From assembly GCA_937996725.1 (NCBI GenBank), contig CALKUR010000068.1:1-16923 (forward strand): a stretch of DNA of 16,923 nt, read 5' to 3'. The position numbers and the translations under genes are program-made. Each line of letters begins with the position of its first letter. Positions within the stretch are counted from its first letter, which is position 1. The notes under the pieces were generated by a model. That model was not told the origin of the DNA, did not search any database, and saw only the letters and a program-made list of their open reading frames with translations. Shown here in pieces: positions 14,581-16,923 of the stretch. This DNA is from an uncultured Dechloromonas sp. (GTDB taxonomy: Bacteria; Pseudomonadota; Gammaproteobacteria; Burkholderiales; Rhodocyclaceae).

Positions 14581-14842
14581 TCAACTATCGCTACTGTTTG
14601 GCGATGGTACGCCCCCCGAGAGTAGAACCAAAGCAGCTAGGCTCATGGCCTTGTTTGATCTTGCTTCCATCTGGTTGCTGCAAACGACCGCCCAGAATGC
14701 GATGACAATCGGAATGACGGCATAGGCAGCTAAGTTTATGAAATGGGGCTGCCGCATGTTTGTGAGCCAGTAGGGCTAGCAACCCCATCAAAATCATAAT
14801 TAACCCAGAGGCCACAAAAGGTTTGTTGTAGTCGATTTTCAT
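14581..14842 (-). pseudogene. Small membrane protein gene with apparent +1 frameshift
   Basis: Translation starts at an ATG that overlaps the MAPEG stop codon (TAATG), so the two are coupled. The first frame gives MKIDYNKPFVASGLIMILMG and continues LLALLAHKHAAAP, one clear membrane segment; it then degrades into a Cys/His/basic-rich tail and stops at 14591 (83 residues). If one base is removed from the run of four C on the minus strand (14745-14748), the protein instead continues HFINLAAYAVIPIVIAFWA, a second membrane segment, then MSLAALVLLSGGVPS and a stop at 14581, for about 86 residues. The second reading has a much more natural composition. I infer a real frameshift, a slippage-prone tract or a sequencing error. 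I do not recognise the family. Confidence 0.55.
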
Positions 14843-15375
14843 TAGTCGCTCAATCTGTGTTGGAGTGACCCGAAGAACATTGCTAACTCGACCAAAAGCA
14901 AAAGAACAGTCGGGTAGAAGGTCAGCGCAAATCCGATGGCTCTGCCAACGGCACCCTGGCTGTGGCGTGTGATAAACAATATCCTTCCCACGACGAAGAG
15001 CGCAGGGGCAATCAACAAAACACCCAACCAATTATCCGGAGCAAGGACTGACCAAGTGGTATAGGCAAATGTGGCCAACACCGCTTGTTCTAGTGTGTTC
15101 TGAAGTATTTTCTGGAGCTCCAATCCCTTGGGCGAGTCAGATCTTTGTGGATCGCCATCAATATCTTCGGGCGATAGAAATCTATGGGTGGCCATTCGAC
15201 CAATGCAAAATGCAAGACATAGCCCAAGAGCAAGCAGCGCCTTTGCTACCAGTACAGCACGGCCGCCGGGCACAATTTCATGAACTGGAATGAGGCTCGC
15301 CGAGCACAACGAGAATGCGCTGATCACAAGGCCGATTAGCGCAGATCGAACAACAATTTTTTGCTTTACGTTCAA
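14842..15375 (-). CDS. MAPEG-family integral membrane protein
   Basis: A membrane protein of about 177 residues with four hydrophobic segments: VVRSALIGLVISAFSLCS, AVLVAKALLALGLCLAFCIG, a third at LGVLLIAPALFVVGRILFI and a last at ALTFYPTVLLLLVELAMFFG. The stretch LQNTLEQAVLATFAYTTWS, GRILFITRHSQGAVGRAIGFALTFYPTV is characteristic of the MAPEG (membrane-associated eicosanoid and glutathione metabolism) superfamily. Bacterial members are mostly uncharacterised; some are glutathione transferases or peroxidases. All in-frame starts are non-ATG: GTG at 15435 or 15411 and TTG at 15375. I chose TTG 15375 because related proteins begin with a short NVKQK-like lead directly before the first membrane helix, but no start has a good ribosome-binding site. 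The stop overlaps the start of the next small membrane gene. A candidate structured leader lies upstream. Confidence 0.75.
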   Translation of the reverse strand: MNVKQKIVVRSALIGLVISAFSLCSASLIPVHEIVPGGRAVLVAKALLALGLCLAFCIGRMATHRFLSPEDIDGDPQRSDSPKGLELQKILQNTLEQAVLATFAYTTWSVLAPDNWLGVLLIAPALFVVGRILFITRHSQGAVGRAIGFALTFYPTVLLLLVELAMFFGSLQHRLSD

Positions 15376-15445
15376 GCTATAGACCAGCCTATGGTTACCT
15401 GAAGAATGCACAGACTTGATGCGCCAACATATCACGAATAAACGT

Positions 15446-15476
15446 AAAAAAGCACCCAGGTTTTTTCCCCTGAGTG
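15446..15476 (-). terminator. Intrinsic terminator on the minus strand, upstream of the MAPEG gene
   Basis: Minus-strand CACTCAGG and CCTGGGTG pair over 8 bp (one G-U) around an 8-nt loop, followed by C and six T. The one non-Watson-Crick position is a G-U pair only on this strand (C-A on the other), and the T-run is on this strand, so the orientation is clear. No gene precedes it on this strand closer than 15969, which implies a short non-coding transcript or an attenuator in the MAPEG leader. Confidence 0.65.
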
Positions 15477-15571
15477 GCTTTCACAGATTTGATGCCCCCC
15501 CGAGCGTCGAACTCGGCACCAACCGATTTATGCGTTGTTTGACCTTTGAATCTTCATTGGTGCCGCAAGAG

Positions 15572-15597
15572 AACACCCATGCATAGGGTGTTTTTTG
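15572..15597 (+). terminator. Intrinsic terminator on the plus strand
   Basis: AACACCC (15572-15578) and GGGTGTT (15586-15592) pair perfectly over 7 bp around a 7-nt loop, and the stem runs into six T (15591-15596). There is no plus-strand gene within 1.1 kb upstream (the MltF-like gene ends at 14444), so it points to an unannotated plus-strand transcript or acts as insulation. Confidence 0.6.
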
Positions 15598-15882
15598 AGA
15601 TAATTAACCTTTGTCTCGCAAGTTAGTGCCGGGAAAGGGTTGGTTTGAGCGTTTTTTGGCTTTTTTCTTGCGTTCGGAATATAAACTATCCGTTACTAAT
15701 CAACTGGTTGGAGAAATATCATCGCTGGGCATAGTAAATGGGTTATTTCTGCCAAATCCTAACGCTAGCCAAAAAATCTTTCAACGCCAACGCATTGTTT
15801 TTTCACGTTATTTGCAACGGCTTACGCGCAATGACATCACTTGAGATCAGGCGAGATCAGTAAGTTGTGGGTCAAATTTGGG
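15598..15882. other. A/T-rich intergenic stretch without a convincing gene
   Basis: A plus-strand open frame from a TTG at 15611 to 15844 (77 codons) is present but has no ribosome-binding site and no recognisable domain. A promoter-like TTGGCT-N18-TATAAA lies near 15656-15685. The 21-bp direct repeat copy and two TTGGGTCAAA-like units occupy the right end. Confidence 0.35.
15856..15876 (+). repeat. Imperfect 21-bp direct repeat, copy 2
   Basis: ATCAGTAAGTTGTGGGTC and then AAA, 19 of 21 identical to 12901-12921 in the same orientation. It is followed by a second TGGGTCAAA unit (15879-15887), so TGGGTCAAA occurs twice in 20 bp. Confidence 0.6.
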
Positions 15883-15968
15883 TCAAAAATCCTTGACGCC
15901 ACACTCACTGATCCACGCCAGCAATTCGATAACCCACTCGGAATGGTTTGCTTCCGCAGACTTAACTG

Positions 15969-16187
15969 CTACAGCAATGGTTGTTGGCCAAACATCCGTT
16001 TACGCGACCCTGTGTCGGGGTCAATTTCCCAGAAATAGCCTGTTTTAGCCTTAATGATGACTTTGTCATTCTTGATCCAGGCATCTTCAGCACCTGGCAC
16101 AGAAATCTGTCTTAGCGCCCCGCACTCTGGTTTTACAAGGTAAACCGACTCTTCTTTGGGGGCTATTTTCTGGATGATCCACTTCAT
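15969..16187 (-). CDS. Small hypothetical protein, possibly frameshifted at its 3' end
   Basis: A 72-residue soluble protein starting MKWIIQKIAPKEESVYLVKP, with a beta-rich look: AWIKNDKVIIKAKTGYFWEI followed by DPDTGSRKRMF. No signal peptide or membrane segment. An ATG six codons upstream (16205) is possible; neither start has a clear ribosome-binding site. I do not recognise the family. Right after the stop, the minus strand in the -1 frame encodes a coding-looking stretch (IAVAVKSAEANHSEWVIELL then AWISECGVKDF, stop at 15883). Adding one base near 15980 would give a protein of about 100 residues. The gene is divergent from phaP, with the phaP promoter in the gap. Confidence 0.5.
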   Translation of the reverse strand: MKWIIQKIAPKEESVYLVKPECGALRQISVPGAEDAWIKNDKVIIKAKTGYFWEIDPDTGSRKRMFGQQPLL

Positions 16188-16210
16188 AGGTCGGCATTCT
16201 AACAAACAAT

Positions 16211-16223
16211 GTTGCGTCGCAAC
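16211..16223 (+). promoter_or_regulatory. Perfect 13-bp palindrome over the phaP -35, candidate PhaR operator
   Basis: GTTGCGTCGCAAC is a perfect inverted repeat around a central T. It contains TGC-N3-GCA, similar to the CTGC-N3/4-GCAG sites described for the PHA regulator PhaR in Rhodobacter/Paracoccus. Its overlap with the -35 hexamer suits a repressor. Assignment to PhaR is inference. Confidence 0.45.
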
Positions 16224-16239
16224 AAAATATCACTATAAT
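16212..16239 (+). promoter_or_regulatory. Sigma-70 promoter of phaP
   Basis: TTGCGT (16212-16217), 16 bp, then a perfect TATAAT (16234-16239). A start near 16246 would give a leader of about 30 nt to the ATG at 16277, including the AAAGGAAA ribosome-binding site. Confidence 0.7.
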
Positions 16240-16276
16240 GGATCCTATCAAGACATTTATCTCAAAGGAAACCATC

Positions 16277-16825
16277 ATGGCTAAGACTCCGAATCTCCCG
16301 AACGTTGAAGAACTCGCCGCTGCCAATGCTGCCGCTATTAGCAATCTGGAAGCCGTTGCACATACCGCTCTCGAAGCGATCGAAGGTCTTGCTGCCCTGA
16401 ATCTGGGTTTTGCCCGTCAGTCGCTGGAAAAAGGTACGAAGCAAGCTGCTGCTGCCCTGAAGCTGAAGACCCCGCAAGAAGCTGCTGCTTTTGGTGCTGA
16501 GGTTGTTCAGCCAGGTGTTGAGTCGGTTGTTGCTTACAGCCGTTCGGCCTATGACATTGCTAACGGCGCCGCCGCTGAGATCACCGCCATGCTGAAGAAG
16601 CAATTCGACGACATGACCAAGAAGGTTCAAGCCGCTGCAGTTGCTGGCGCTCAGCAAGCTCCGTTTGGTTCGGACGTTGCCCTGGCCGCCATCAAGCAAG
16701 CCGTTGACGCCAGCAATGCCGCCTACGCTGATTTGACCAAGAAGGTTCAAGAAGCTGCTGCTATCGCCCAAGCTAACGTTGCTAAGGCAACCGATGCTGC
16801 CGTGAAGGCAACCAAGCGTAAGTAA
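16277..16825 (+). CDS. phaP: Phasin family protein (PHA granule-associated)
   Basis: Phasins coat polyhydroxyalkanoate granules and control their size and number. The 182-residue protein is almost wholly alpha-helical and rich in Ala, Lys, Glu and Gln. It has the phasin layout: a central ALEAIEGLAALNLGFARQSL amphipathic helix (about 30-50), KTPQEAAAFGAEVVQPGVES, SRSAYDIANGAAAEITAMLK, and a C-terminal Ala/Lys coiled tail ending KATKRK. The ATG at 16277 is used because AAAGGAAA lies 7 nt before it; an in-frame ATG at 16238 overlaps the -10 box and cannot be in the transcript. Codon use is strongly biased (many GCT, AAG, CTG), typical of a highly expressed gene. The gene has its own promoter and is followed by a series of hairpins. 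No PHA synthase is in view. Confidence 0.93.
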   Translation: MAKTPNLPNVEELAAANAAAISNLEAVAHTALEAIEGLAALNLGFARQSLEKGTKQAAAALKLKTPQEAAAFGAEVVQPGVESVVAYSRSAYDIANGAAAEITAMLKKQFDDMTKKVQAAAVAGAQQAPFGSDVALAAIKQAVDASNAAYADLTKKVQEAAAIAQANVAKATDAAVKATKRK

Positions 16826-16837
16826 TCGCTTATCGGT

Positions 16838-16864
16838 GCTTCTACCAAGTAACTTGGTAGAAGC
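16838..16864. repeat. Perfect 12-bp stem hairpin after phaP
   Basis: GCTTCTACCAAG and CTTGGTAGAAGC form a perfect 12-bp inverted repeat around TAA, starting 13 nt after the phaP stop. Six A follow on the plus strand, which on the minus strand are six T before the stem, so it is not a standard terminator for phaP. It could stabilise the mRNA 3' end. Confidence 0.6.
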
Positions 16865-16867
16865 AAA

Positions 16868-16892
16868 AAAGCCGCTTCCCAAGGGCGGCTTT
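16868..16892 (+). terminator. Second hairpin after phaP, probable terminator
   Basis: AAAGCCGC and GCGGCTTT form an 8-bp stem around a 9-nt loop. The three T at its 3' end are part of the stem and the run then breaks, so this alone would be a moderate terminator. Confidence 0.5.
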
Positions 16893-16897
16893 AGGAT

Positions 16898-16923
16898 AGC
16901 CCGGCTTCGGCCGGGCTTTCTTT
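16898..16923 (+). terminator. Strong intrinsic terminator with TTCG tetraloop
   Basis: AGCCCGGC-TTCG-GCCGGGCT followed by TTCTTT up to the window edge: an 8-bp G/C-rich stem with the very stable UUCG loop and a T-run. It ends the phaP transcript. Confidence 0.85.

Larger units (their letters stand above)
15446..15597 (-). ncRNA. Candidate structured RNA or attenuating leader, strand uncertain
   Basis: About 150 nt with no plausible ORF but dense secondary structure. A 9-bp perfect stem CGGCACCAA (15514-15522)/TTGGTGCCG (15557-15565) closes a 34-nt loop. A second hairpin CCGAG (15500-15504)/CTCGG (15512-15516) shares three bases with the first stem, so the two cannot form together. Each end carries an intrinsic terminator pointing outward (minus strand at 15446, plus strand at 15597). 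On the minus strand it would be a leader of the MAPEG gene with mutually exclusive stems before a terminator, the layout of a riboswitch or attenuator. On the plus strand it would be a small RNA ending at 15597. It matches no riboswitch class I can recognise by eye. Confidence 0.35.

Noticed and set aside
15446..15597. Known riboswitch, 6S RNA or SRP RNA
   Set aside because: I compared it from memory with cobalamin, TPP, SAH, FMN, fluoride, c-di-GMP and guanidine motifs and with 4.5S/6S features; none of the signature sequences is present.
15611..15844. Plus-strand frame of 77 codons starting at TTG
   Set aside because: TTG start, no ribosome-binding site, no recognisable domain or signal; kept only as a note on the intergenic stretch.
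12901..15876. Classic transposon or prophage
   Set aside because: No transposase, integrase or terminal inverted repeats were found between the direct repeats.
15841..16038. Plus-strand frame of 65 codons
   Set aside because: Antisense to the more plausible minus-strand hypothetical gene, with a TTG start and the direct repeat at its beginning.
16262..16882. Minus-strand frame of 206 codons opposite phaP
   Set aside because: Long only because of the biased codon use of the phasin; its Ser/Leu/Gly-rich product is a typical antisense shadow and it runs through the terminator hairpins.

Overview
The window looks like a chromosomal segment of a moderately GC-rich betaproteobacterium. The pointers are the gene order TPR protein-lolB-ispE-tRNA-Gln-prs, the M16 peptidase pair-rsmD-coaD-ferredoxin block divergent from ftsY, a C-terminal RpoH box in the heat-shock sigma factor, and a PHA-granule phasin. 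The exact genus cannot be read from the sequence.

Layout. Positions 1-4602 (minus strand): a TPR exported protein, lolB and ispE, closely packed, then a tRNA-Gln(TTG) with its own -10 box and terminator, then prs, which runs off the left edge about three codons before its expected end. Positions 4667-5503 (plus): mutM. Positions 5614-9767 (minus): two M16-family proteins (one with the zinc site, one without), rsmD, coaD and a 2[4Fe-4S] ferredoxin. Positions 9813-12861 (plus): ftsY, chaA and rpoH. In E. coli and many relatives ftsE-ftsX sit between ftsY and rpoH. Here a cation/proton antiporter takes that place.

Positions 12862-16205 form a visibly more A/T-rich accessory stretch. It holds an exported substrate-binding-domain/lytic-transglycosylase protein (MltF-like), a MAPEG-family membrane protein translationally coupled to a small membrane protein that appears frameshifted, a 150-nt structured non-coding stretch bounded by intrinsic terminators on opposite strands, and a small hypothetical gene that may also be frameshifted. 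An imperfect 21-bp direct repeat (19/21) sits just after rpoH and again about 2.95 kb further on, bracketing most of this stretch. A phasin gene (phaP) with a clear promoter and a run of three hairpins closes the window.

The most interesting regulatory signal lies upstream of rpoH: a nearly perfect CIRCE operator (17 of 18 consensus bases, exact 9-bp spacer) overlaps what looks like an RpoE-type promoter and directly follows the chaA terminator. This suggests that HrcA represses the heat-shock sigma factor gene and that envelope stress may activate it. Other items worth checking are the candidate structured RNA upstream of the MAPEG gene, the direct-repeat-bounded island and a PhaR-like palindrome in the phaP promoter. 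I saw no CRISPR array, insertion sequence or integrase gene.
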